Assembly (NCBI GenBank): GCA_022820435.1
Contig: JAJEFL010000065.1
Coordinates: 1-14,224 of the forward strand
Origin: Bin80 sp022820435
GTDB taxonomy: Bacteria > Bacteroidota > Rhodothermia > Rhodothermales > Bin80
Direction: 5' to 3'
Length of the DNA stretch: 14,224 bases
The notes under the pieces were generated by a model that was given only the letters and a program-made list of their open reading frames with translations, ran no database searches and had not been told where the DNA came from. The translations under genes and the position numbers were made by a program. Positions 1 through 6,947 of this stretch are shown here, piece by piece; the stretch's first letter is position 1, and each line of letters starts with the position of its first letter.

Positions 1-1
1 G

Positions 2-487
2 ATCTCACGCGAACTCACCAAGTCGGGGCTAAAACGGGAGTATGCTGAGGCCATCGCAGATGTCGTTGCAAATGCTATTGTCCAGCAAAACGGAAATCTT
101 GCAACTAAGGAGTTTGTGCATACCCATGTTAGTGAGATGCAGAAAGGCACGGATGGTAAGATTGATACTTTACGTATGGAAGTCGGCGAGTTGCGTGTGG
201 AAGTCAGTGATTTGCGTGTGGAAGTCAGCGAGTTGCGTAATCATATCGACAGCCAAATAGCTTCAGTTCGTGTGGAAGTCAGTGAGTTACGTGTGGAAAT
301 CAGTGAGTTACGCAGTGATATGGAGACCCAGATAGCTTCAGTTCGTGTGGAAATCAGTGCTTTGGATGCGAAGACCAGTGCTGGCGAGGCTCGGATCATA
401 CGCTGGTTAGTGGGAATCGCTATAGTTTTGGGTATCTTTGAGGTATTCGGTGATGTCCTGCCTATCCTGCTATCAGGGCTTGGTTAA
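2..487 (+). CDS. DUF1640-like coiled-coil protein with C-terminal membrane anchor (5' partial)
   Basis: The reading frame is open from base 2 to the TAA at 485-487 (161 residues visible), so the start lies upstream of the window; GTG 116 would be an internal start. The first part (LTKSGLKREYAEAIADVV, then LATKEFV) resembles the start of DUF1640/CCDC90-type proteins, in which a short amphipathic region precedes a long coiled coil. Residues from about 58 to 121 are heptad repeats of the type R-V-E-V-S-E-L, interrupted by two 11-residue units ending QIASV. The C-terminus is a hydrophobic helix (RWLVGIAIVLGIFEVFGDVL) followed by a short tail, consistent with anchoring in the inner membrane. Bacterial members have no settled function known to me. 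The family assignment rests on architecture and is fairly likely; any role is unknown. Confidence 0.7.
   Translation: MSRELTKSGLKREYAEAIADVVANAIVQQNGNLATKEFVHTHVSEMQKGTDGKIDTLRMEVGELRVEVSDLRVEVSELRNHIDSQIASVRVEVSELRVEISELRSDMETQIASVRVEISALDAKTSAGEARIIRWLVGIAIVLGIFEVFGDVLPILLSGLG
173..364 (+). repeat. In-frame 21-bp heptad repeats with two 33-bp interruptions
   Basis: Units of 21 bp start with CGT and read R-x-E-x-S/G-x-L. They begin at 173, 194, 215, 269, 290 and 344. Two 33-bp units begin at 236 and 311; both end with the 15 bases ATAGCTTCAGTTCGT, which run into the next heptad. The order is 7-7-7-11-7-7-11-7 residues. Nucleotide identity between units is high, including synonymous positions, which suggests recent duplication or conversion within the gene. 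Confidence 0.85.
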
Positions 488-553
488 TCCTTTGTAGGTC
501 AAGTATTTTCATAGCATCAAAGGCTACCCGGTCAGGATTTGTTGCCCACCATT

Positions 554-1178
554 TTAAGTGGCCGGGTCCTCGATCACAGTAATCTTCACTGCGCCTGATT
601 CCCAAAATCCTCCTCCGTTAGGTGCTTCAGTTCGATTACAGAGGGGCCAATCCAGAGTGATTGAACATTCCTTTAAGGCCGCTCCGCGGCGTTGTGCCGG
701 AAGACACGAACCCCGACTCTCCATGATGAGGCATTCCTGCCTGTGCATCTTGGGGAGACAGGTTACCCGAAAGATGGAGTATAGAAAAAAGGCTTTTGTC
801 GCGGTCAAGTCGGTTTCGCATGAAAGCCCGCTACCATAAGATATTCCTGACTCCGGCCTGTGTGTTCCCATCGTAATCTGCCAGATTCTGACAACCCGGT
901 GTACGAAAATAGTCGCAGATGACTGCCCGCAACAGCATGCTGCTATAGACCTGCTGGATTGTATGCACATACCGTACGCAGAATGTCTCCTGATTTTCCG
1001 AATTCGTCGGAAACTGAGAGAACCGGTGTCAGGGGCAGTTCGGATGGAGCCGCGGTCCATTCTGTTTTGGCAGACGGGTAGTCCCCCAGGAACACGTATA
1101 ATGGCAGATTCAGTCGCTTTCCTGGAGTCGGTGCACTTCATCAAAGAGGCGAATATCAGGGATCGCTGCCGCAGGCAT
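554..1178 (-). pseudogene. Frameshifted remnant of an unrecognised gene
   Basis: This stretch holds no intact gene, but coding-like text runs along the minus strand in successive frames. It starts at ATG 1178 (MPAAAIPDIRLFDEVHRLQ, stop at 1110). It continues in another frame over 1137-943 (includes NLPLYVFLGDYPSAKTEW), then a third over about 955-831 (MLLRAVICDYFRTPGCQNL). The next piece is 821-636 (LSPQDAQAGMPHHGESGF), and the tail over about 670-554 ends GAVKITVIEDPAT-stop. No single frame spans it, and the 196-codon open frame across the region has a composition unlike a real protein. I read this as a decayed gene with several frameshifts. I do not recognise the family. The fragments were chosen by eye, so the call is tentative. 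Confidence 0.35.
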
Positions 1179-1272
1179 CAAAATTCGATGCGATGAGTCC
1201 GGGGGACGGCACCGCATAGAATCTCGTGCGTACAAGGCGGATTAGGAATGTCTACCGGATCCCCCTTATCTT

Positions 1273-1290
1273 AATAGAGTCGAATCTATT
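1273..1290 (+). other. Small inverted repeat in the car leader region
   Basis: AATAGA (1273-1278) and TCTATT (1285-1290) form a perfect 6-bp stem with a 6-base loop, about 12 bases before the terminator hairpin. It could be part of a structured leader RNA or a protein site; nothing in the sequence decides which. Confidence 0.3.
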
Positions 1291-1302
1291 GGGAAAGGGA
1301 GT

Positions 1303-1330
1303 GCCTTCTCGGTAACGAGAGGGCTTTTTT
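1303..1330 (+). terminator. Strong intrinsic terminator immediately upstream of carA
   Basis: GCCTTCTCG (1303-1311), loop GTAA (1312-1315) and CGAGAGGGC (1316-1324) form a 9-bp stem that is fully paired in RNA with one U-G wobble. It is followed directly by six T residues (1325-1330). This is a textbook Rho-independent terminator pointing toward carA and ending 25 bases before its start codon. No intact gene lies upstream on this strand within 800 bases. It could therefore end a small RNA, insulate the operon, or act as an attenuator of carAB. Confidence 0.85.
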
Positions 1331-1355
1331 ATGGGCGAAAAACTATTATGGTAAT

Positions 1356-2447
1356 ATGAGTCTACCTTCAAAGCTTGCATTAGCGGACGGTACAGTAGTC
1401 AATGGGATTGAGATCGGTGCCAGTGGGGAAAGTGGCGGCGAACTCTGCTTCAATACAAGCATGACAGGGTATCAGGAGATCCTCACGGATCCATCATATC
1501 ACGGGCAGATCATGATGATGACCTATCCCCATATCGGGAACTACGGTGCCCATGACGAAGATACCGAAGCCGCGAAACCAATGGTCTCTGCCTTGGTGGT
1601 CAGGGCATTCTCCCAGGAATACTCCAACCTGCTGGCACAGGAATCACTGCACAACTACATGGACCGGCACGGTCTGGTCGGGATTACCGGCATAGATACG
1701 CGAAGGCTGGTCCTGCACACTCGAAAACGCGGTGTCATGAATGCCGTGATCTCATCCACAGACCTGGATGATGATTCTCTAATAGAAAAAGCACAGGCAT
1801 GGCCCAGTATGGAAGGGTTAGAACTGGCATCCAGAGTGACATGTGACAAGTCCTATGCATTCTCCGATGCGGGGCAGCAGCGTATTGCGGTCTATGACTT
1901 TGGGGTTAAAACGAATATTCTGCGGACCTTTGCAGCACTGGGATGTCAGGTGAGGGTTTTCCCCGGCGCAACTCTCCTGAAAGATGTTTTGTCCTGGTCT
2001 CCAGATGGACTGTTCTTTTCAAATGGTCCTGGAGATCCGCGTGCCATGCCGGAGGCAGTGGATTGTGTGCGAGAGGCAATGACCATAGGATTACCTCTTT
2101 TTGGAATCTGTCTCGGTCACCAACTCATGGCGTTGGCGCAGGGGATTGAGGTGTTCAAGATGTATGTTGGTCATCGCGGTGCCAATCAGCCGGTCAAAAA
2201 TCTCTCAACCGGGCATGTTGAAGTCACCACGCAGAACCACGGATTTTCGATTGATCCCGAATCGGTGTCCACGGAACTGGCCGAGGTCTCCCATCTGAAT
2301 CTGAATGATCAAACCGTAGAGGGACTGCGATTTAAGAATTTTGAAGGGTTCAGCGTTCAATATCATCCCGAAGCATCTCCGGGGCCGCACGATAGTCGTT
2401 ACCTGTTTAAGGAGTATCTGCACATGTGTTCAAAAACTAAATCCTGA
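1356..2447 (+). CDS. carA: Carbamoyl phosphate synthetase small (glutaminase) subunit
   Basis: CarA hydrolyses glutamine and passes ammonia to CarB for carbamoyl phosphate synthesis, which feeds the pyrimidine and arginine pathways in the cytoplasm. The N-terminal CarA domain covers roughly residues 1-140 (LADGTVVNGIEIGASGE, then FNTSMTGYQEILTDPSY). The C-terminal class I glutamine amidotransferase domain has the nucleophile Cys252 in GICLGHQL and the His337/Glu339 pair in YHPEASPGPHDS, so the catalytic triad is intact. The length of 363 residues is normal. ATG 1356 gives the expected N-terminus. No Shine-Dalgarno sequence is visible, and a TATTAT (1344-1349) lies so close that a leaderless transcript is possible. 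The TGA stop is followed directly by the carB start region, so the two subunits are surely co-expressed. Confidence 0.97.
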   Translation: MSLPSKLALADGTVVNGIEIGASGESGGELCFNTSMTGYQEILTDPSYHGQIMMMTYPHIGNYGAHDEDTEAAKPMVSALVVRAFSQEYSNLLAQESLHNYMDRHGLVGITGIDTRRLVLHTRKRGVMNAVISSTDLDDDSLIEKAQAWPSMEGLELASRVTCDKSYAFSDAGQQRIAVYDFGVKTNILRTFAALGCQVRVFPGATLLKDVLSWSPDGLFFSNGPGDPRAMPEAVDCVREAMTIGLPLFGICLGHQLMALAQGIEVFKMYVGHRGANQPVKNLSTGHVEVTTQNHGFSIDPESVSTELAEVSHLNLNDQTVEGLRFKNFEGFSVQYHPEASPGPHDSRYLFKEYLHMCSKTKS

Positions 2448-2450
2448 TTG

Positions 2451-5282
2451 ATGCCCCGCCGTACAGATATAAAGAAAATCCTGTTGATTGGATCCGGCCC
2501 GATTGTGATCGGCCAGGCCTGTGAGTTTGATTACTCGGGAACCCAGGCATGCAGAGCACTTCGCAAAGAAGGATATGAAGTCGTGCTCGTTAATTCCAAC
2601 CCGGCGACCATCATGACCGATCCGATAACCGCAGACCGGATCTATATGGACGAGCTAACGGCAGAATCAATCCGCCGTATTGTAGAAAAGGAGCGCCCAG
2701 ATGCGGTACTGCCGACCATGGGAGGGCAAACCGGATTGAATCTGGCCGATGAATTGCAGCGGCAGGGATACTGGGAGGAACAGGACGTGAAAGTGATCGG
2801 GGTGGACATTGATGCAATTCACATTACCGAAGATCGTCAGCAGTTCCGTGATTTGATGGAGAAGATTGGCGTGGATCAGGCAAGAAGCCGGGTGGCCAAG
2901 AGCCTGCTTGAAGCCAAGGAAGTGATCCAGTCCCTAGGCGGGCTGCCCGTGGTGATTCGGCCGTCGTTCACGCTTGGCGGCGCAGGAGGCGGGATCATAT
3001 GGAGTCCAAAAGAACTGGAACGAAAAATTATGCGGGGGCTGGAACTCTCGCCAGTCCATGAGGTGCTAGTAGAGGAGTCCGTGTACGGCTGGAAGGAATT
3101 TGAACTGGAATTGCTGCGGGATCAGAATGATAACGTGATCATCATTTGCACAATCGAGAATGTAGACCCGATGGGGGTCCATACAGGGGATTCCGTCACG
3201 GTTGCCCCCGCACAGACCCTGACCGATAAGCAGTTCCAGCATATGCGTGATACTGCAATCCAGATGATGAGATCCATCGGGACCTTTGCGGGAGGATGCA
3301 ATGTGCAGTTCGGGATCAATCCGGTGGATGGACGCATGATTGCCATCGAGATTAATCCACGTGTCTCCCGGTCCTCCGCGCTGGCATCAAAAGCAACCGG
3401 GTACCCCATCGCAAAAGTGGCGGCACGACTCGCAGTAGGCTATACGCTGGATGAACTCAAGAATGATGTGACCCAGACAACCAGTGCCTGCTTTGAACCC
3501 GCAATTGATTATGTGATTACTAAAATTCCCCGGTGGAATTTTGAAAAATTTGAGGGAGTGGACGAGGAGTTGACCACACAGATGAAAGCGGTCGGAGAGG
3601 TGATGTCTATTGGGAGAACCTTCACAGAAAGCCTTCAAAAAGCCTGGCAAAGTCTGGAAATCGGCTACGCAGGGTTAGGGGCGGACCGAGAGAATCCGAA
3701 ACGCCCCCATGTACGTGAGCGCCTGCGAAAATCCTACTGGGATCGAACTCTGCAAATCCGAAACGCATTCATCCATGGTGCATCCATGGATGAAGTGTAC
3801 GATATCACACGGGTGGATTTCTGGTTTCTGCAGCAGATCAAAATGCTCGTGGATCTGGAAAAGGAAACGTGTCAACTGCGCCTTCATGACCTTACCGAAG
3901 ACAAACTTTTGAACCTGAAGCGGCATGGCTATTCCGACGTGCAGATTGCCTGGCTGGTGACGGATGAAGTCACCGAAGAAGAAGTGCGGGCGCACCGGTT
4001 ATCCCTTGAAATCAAATCTCAATTCCTCCTTGTGGATACCTGTGCCGGAGAATTCCCGGCCGTTACGCCCTACTTCTACTCCTCCTACGAAACCGAAAAT
4101 GAGAGTACCGTTTCAAATCAAAAGAAGGTGGTCATACTTGGCAGCGGGCCGAACCGGATTGGGCAGGGAATTGAATTTGACTATTCCTGCGTGCACGGTG
4201 TACAGGCAGTACAGGAAATGGGATATGAGGCAATTATGGTGAACTGCAACCCGGAAACCGTATCCACCGACTTCGATATTGCAGATAAGCTCTATTTTGA
4301 GCCGGTATTCTGGGAGCGGGTTCTGGATATCATTGAGCATGAGAAGCCGGAAGGGGTCATCGTACAACTTGGAGGACAGACTGCATTAAAACTTGCAGGG
4401 AACCTGTCGGAGCGTGGAATTAAAATCTTCGGTACGCCCTATGACCGGATGGATCTGGCAGAAAATCGGGGCAAGTTCTCCGACATCCTGAAGGAACTGA
4501 ATATTCCATTTCCTCCATATGGAATGGCGCGGACCGTGTATGAAGCGGTGCGTGTTGCCGAATCTATCGGATATCCCATTTTGGTTCGCCCCAGTTATGT
4601 CTTAGGTGGACAGGGGATGCGGATTGCCATTAACAAGGAAGAGGTGGAGCGGTACGTTACCGACATCTATAAATTGCTGCCCGACAATGAAATTTTACTT
4701 GATCTGTTCCTGAATAACGGGATTGAAATTGATGTGGATGCTGTACGGGATGCGGATGGGGATGTGTGGATTACAGGTATCATGCAGCACATTGAGCCCG
4801 CTGGAGTGCACTCAGGCGACTCAACAGCGGTCTTGCCGCCTCATTCTCTGAGTGCGTCCGTTCTCAAAGAGATCAGGAAGTACACGATCACAATTGCAAA
4901 TCGCCTGGAAGTCCTGGGGTTAATGAATGTGCAGATGGTCGTACAGGATGAGTCCGTGTACGTAATTGAGGCAAACCCCCGTGCATCTCGCACGGTTCCG
5001 TTTGTCGCAAAGGCAACCGGGATCCCGGTTGCCCGGATTGCCAGTAAGGTAATTCTGGGAGCTAGGCTGGAAGAATTTCGGAGTCAGGGACTGCTGGATT
5101 CCAAATTAAAGGGGTATGCAATCAAAGAACCCGTATTTTCCTGGTCCAAGTTCCCCGAGGTACGCAAAGAACTAGGGCCGGAAATGAAGTCCACCGGTGA
5201 AACCATCGCTTTTGTAGATGCACTTACCGATAAGCATTTCAAACGTCCCTACGAAATGAGAAATCTTTATCTGTCGCGTTAG
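2451..5282 (+). CDS. carB: Carbamoyl phosphate synthetase large subunit, lacking the C-terminal MGS-like regulatory domain
   Basis: CarB makes carbamoyl phosphate from bicarbonate, ammonia and two ATP. Both ATP-grasp halves are present. The first has GSGPIVIGQACEFDYSG, NSNPATIMTDP, PTMGGQTGLNLA, RPSFTLGGAGGGI and NPRVSRSSALASKATGYP. The second starts near residue 555 and has GSGPNRIGQGIEFDYS, NCNPETVSTDFD, VQLGGQTALKLA, RPSYVLGGQGM and NPRASRTVPFVAKATG. The protein is 943 residues from ATG 2451; TTG 2448 would add one residue. It ends soon after GPEMKSTGE and FKRPYEMRNLYLSR. Escherichia coli CarB has 1073 residues, and its last about 130 form the MGS-like allosteric domain (UMP, ornithine), which is absent here. 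The stop is a clean TAG with no decayed domain after it, because yebC starts 3 bases later. Short CarB forms occur, I believe, in some Bacteroidota. Confidence 0.96.
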   Translation: MPRRTDIKKILLIGSGPIVIGQACEFDYSGTQACRALRKEGYEVVLVNSNPATIMTDPITADRIYMDELTAESIRRIVEKERPDAVLPTMGGQTGLNLADELQRQGYWEEQDVKVIGVDIDAIHITEDRQQFRDLMEKIGVDQARSRVAKSLLEAKEVIQSLGGLPVVIRPSFTLGGAGGGIIWSPKELERKIMRGLELSPVHEVLVEESVYGWKEFELELLRDQNDNVIIICTIENVDPMGVHTGDSVTVAPAQTLTDKQFQHMRDTAIQMMRSIGTFAGGCNVQFGINPVDGRMIAIEINPRVSRSSALASKATGYPIAKVAARLAVGYTLDELKNDVTQTTSACFEPAIDYVITKIPRWNFEKFEGVDEELTTQMKAVGEVMSIGRTFTESLQKAWQSLEIGYAGLGADRENPKRPHVRERLRKSYWDRTLQIRNAFIHGASMDEVYDITRVDFWFLQQIKMLVDLEKETCQLRLHDLTEDKLLNLKRHGYSDVQIAWLVTDEVTEEEVRAHRLSLEIKSQFLLVDTCAGEFPAVTPYFYSSYETENESTVSNQKKVVILGSGPNRIGQGIEFDYSCVHGVQAVQEMGYEAIMVNCNPETVSTDFDIADKLYFEPVFWERVLDIIEHEKPEGVIVQLGGQTALKLAGNLSERGIKIFGTPYDRMDLAENRGKFSDILKELNIPFPPYGMARTVYEAVRVAESIGYPILVRPSYVLGGQGMRIAINKEEVERYVTDIYKLLPDNEILLDLFLNNGIEIDVDAVRDADGDVWITGIMQHIEPAGVHSGDSTAVLPPHSLSASVLKEIRKYTITIANRLEVLGLMNVQMVVQDESVYVIEANPRASRTVPFVAKATGIPVARIASKVILGARLEEFRSQGLLDSKLKGYAIKEPVFSWSKFPEVRKELGPEMKSTGETIAFVDALTDKHFKRPYEMRNLYLSR

Positions 5283-5285
5283 CAG

Positions 5286-6005
5286 ATGGCTGGACACAAT
5301 AAATGGTCAAAAGTAAAGAGGCAGAAAGCGGTCACCGACAGTCGCCGCTCCAAGGTGTGGGCCGTGATAACGCGTGACATTATGGTTGCGGCCCGTGAGG
5401 GAGGCAAGGATCCAGACATGAATGCCCGGTTGGCGTTGGCGATCCAGAAAGCCAAGGCCAAGAACATGCCCAAGGAAAACATTGAACGCGCAATCAAGCG
5501 GGGAGCGGGAGAGATTGAGGGGCAAGACTACAAAGAGTGTACGTATGAAGGGTACAGTGCGCACGGTGTTGCCATTATGGTGGATGCGCTGACCGATAAT
5601 ACAAACCGGACGGTTGCCGATGTGCGCAGTGTGTTCTCTAAAAGTGGTGGCAATCTGGCTAAATCGGGAAGTGTTGCGTACTTATTTGACCGGAAAGGAC
5701 TGATTCAGGTTCGTTCAGATTCCATAGATGAACTGGAACTCTTCGAATTGGCCGTTGACAGCGGGGCAGAGGACATAGAAGAGGATGAGGATACATTCGT
5801 GGTGATTACACCTGTGGAAGTTTTTGAAACCGTTCAGACTAAAATTTCTGATGCTGGAGTCAAGATTGAGGAATCTCGCCTTGTGCGTGCTCCAATGACG
5901 ACCGTTCAAAAATCATCGGATCAGGTCCGCCAGACAGAGGCACTAGTGGCAAGTCTGGAAGATTTACAGGATGTACAGGAAGTTTTTACGAATCTAGAGA
6001 TGTAA
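5286..6005 (+). CDS. yebC: YebC/PmpR family translation and regulatory factor
   Basis: At 239 residues this is a full-length YebC family protein. The N-terminal signature MAGHNKWSKVKRQKAVTDSR matches the family start MAGHSKW...K.RK...D. It is followed by a helical region (NARLALAIQKAKAKNMPKEN, IERAIKRG) and the segment YEGYSAHGVAIMVDALTDN typical of domain 2. The C-terminal half is acidic (EDIEEDEDTFVVITPVE). Members have been described as DNA-binding transcription regulators, and more recently as ribosome-associated factors that help with stalling motifs such as proline runs; the sequence does not separate these roles. ATG 5286 lies 3 bases after the carB stop without a visible Shine-Dalgarno sequence, so translational coupling is likely. 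Its 3' end overlaps ruvC in TAATG, and a yebC-ruvC pair is common in bacteria. Confidence 0.95.
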   Translation: MAGHNKWSKVKRQKAVTDSRRSKVWAVITRDIMVAAREGGKDPDMNARLALAIQKAKAKNMPKENIERAIKRGAGEIEGQDYKECTYEGYSAHGVAIMVDALTDNTNRTVADVRSVFSKSGGNLAKSGSVAYLFDRKGLIQVRSDSIDELELFELAVDSGAEDIEEDEDTFVVITPVEVFETVQTKISDAGVKIEESRLVRAPMTTVQKSSDQVRQTEALVASLEDLQDVQEVFTNLEM

Positions 6006-6547
6006 TGCGCATCTTAGGCATTGATCCCGGCTCATCCCAGACCGGCTACGGTATTATTGATACGGATAATCGGGTGCACGGGTATGGAGTTATCGCACTT
6101 ACGGGGGACCATATGCTCCGCATCCAGACGATCTATCGTGAGGTAGGCAAACTTGTAGCACAGTTGAAGCCGAATAGTTGCGCAGTTGAAATGCCGGTCT
6201 ACGGCAGTAACCCGCAGGCAATGCTCAAACTTGGACGTGCTCAGGCGGCGGCGATGCTTGCAATTCTCAATCAGGGTTTATCTGTAGCGCAGTACACGCC
6301 CAAAATGGTGAAGCGGGCGGTTACCGGGAATGGAAATGCGAGCAAAGAGCAGGTCGCCTATATGGTGTCTACTTTACTGAAATTTGAAGGGGGGAGTGAG
6401 GGAATTCCCCATGATGCATCCGATGCCTTGGCCGTCGCATTTTGCCACAAGGAAAGAGAACTGACGGGAAAGAAGCCTGATCAGGCTCACTACAGCGGGT
6501 GGGCTGCATTTGTCAGAGCAAACCCGGATCGTGTGATTGAGGATTAA
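6005..6547 (+). CDS. ruvC: Holliday junction resolvase RuvC
   Basis: RuvC is the endonuclease that cuts Holliday junctions during recombination repair, working with the RuvAB branch-migration motor. The 180-residue protein has the RNase H-like fold signature MRILGIDPGSSQTGYGIID. The four metal-binding acidic residues are D7, E62 (VEMPVYGSNPQAMLKLG), D137 and D140 (IPHDASDALAVAFCH). KRAVTGNGNASKEQV is the typical central motif. The start overlaps the yebC stop by one base (TAATG). ruvA, which often follows, is absent; instead a gene on the opposite strand ends here and overlaps the last 4 bases. The short C-terminal tail (GWAAFVRANPDRVIED) is normal for the family. Confidence 0.95.
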   Translation: MRILGIDPGSSQTGYGIIDTDNRVHGYGVIALTGDHMLRIQTIYREVGKLVAQLKPNSCAVEMPVYGSNPQAMLKLGRAQAAAMLAILNQGLSVAQYTPKMVKRAVTGNGNASKEQVAYMVSTLLKFEGGSEGIPHDASDALAVAFCHKERELTGKKPDQAHYSGWAAFVRANPDRVIED

Positions 6548-6945
6548 ACGGGCGAGCCCGGTTTACCCTTCAGACAAGAAAATCTACAAGTGACCACACA
6601 GCGGTTTTCTGTGTCAATCATTGCTGATGCAATGAGGAAATGATCATTGCCAATATCATTCAGTTCTACCTCTTTAAGATTTTCTCCATATCCCTTCTTT
6701 AGCACATGATTGATTGTTTCATCTCTTGCATCTTGGACTAGGAGTAAATCATTCTTGTTTTTATTCACCCATTTTTTGAATTTCTCATCCCTAGGAGTAA
6801 TTTCGTCAAAAATTCTAGGAGGAATTTTGCAGACATTTTTTCTGGCTTGAAATTCTAACCATGACCAAAATTCTGGAACGATATAATGAGAATAGTAGGT
6901 TCTGTCAACAATTATCAGAGAATTGGCATCAATGAGGTACAGCAT
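6544..6945 (-). CDS. DUF4411-like PIN-domain protein, probable toxin-type ribonuclease, C-terminally short
   Basis: The N-terminus MLYLIDANSLI, with D6, followed by YYSHYIVPEFWSWLEF, matches my recollection of the DUF4411 group of PIN-like proteins. Conserved acidic residues that could bind metal are D6, E48 (IPPRIFDEI) and D101 (GNDHFLIASA). PIN proteins are usually RNA-cleaving and often serve as toxins; that activity is inferred. Family members are usually some 30 residues longer and keep a further segment after the VVT strand. Here VVT at about 117-119 is followed by an unrelated-looking tail (CRFSCLKGKPGSPV) ending exactly over the ruvC stop, so the protein may be truncated. ATG 6945 lies 2 bases after the stop of the XRE-ImmA gene, with an AAAGGAG ribosome-binding site about 9 bases ahead, so the two are one operon. 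The AT-rich composition suggests transfer. Confidence 0.72.
   Translation of the reverse strand: MLYLIDANSLIIVDRTYYSHYIVPEFWSWLEFQARKNVCKIPPRIFDEITPRDEKFKKWVNKNKNDLLLVQDARDETINHVLKKGYGENLKEVELNDIGNDHFLIASAMIDTENRCVVTCRFSCLKGKPGSPV
6546..6564. terminator. Hairpin between convergent ruvC and PIN gene ends
   Basis: CGGG (6549-6552), loop CGAG and CCCG (6557-6560) form a GC stem. AAA on the left (6546-6548) and TTT on the right (6562-6564) can extend it, with G6561 bulged. T-runs flank it on either strand, as expected for a short bidirectional terminator at the end of converging genes. The stem is short, so termination strength is uncertain. Confidence 0.45.
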
Positions 6946-6947
6946 AC

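Noticed and set aside
173..364. Regular repeats that might suggest a CRISPR array
   Set aside because: The units are contiguous, in frame, without spacers, and encode coiled-coil heptads.
558..839. 93-codon open frame on the plus strand
   Set aside because: It lies antisense to the decayed fragments, starts with GTG without a ribosome site and has no recognisable domain.
554..1144. 196-codon open frame on the minus strand
   Set aside because: Its composition (rich in Cys, Arg and Ser) is unlike a folded protein, and other frames of the same strand look more coding-like. Kept only as part of a decayed region.
1192..1211. Hammerhead-like core GATGAGTCC...GGAC
   Set aside because: The expected CTGATGA and GAAA core elements are not met (GCGATGA and GGCA instead) and no matching outer stems are seen.
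488..1355. Possible tRNA, tmRNA, RNase P RNA or SRP RNA in the gene-free stretch
   Set aside because: I looked for their conserved core strings on both strands and found none. A covariance-model scan would be decisive.
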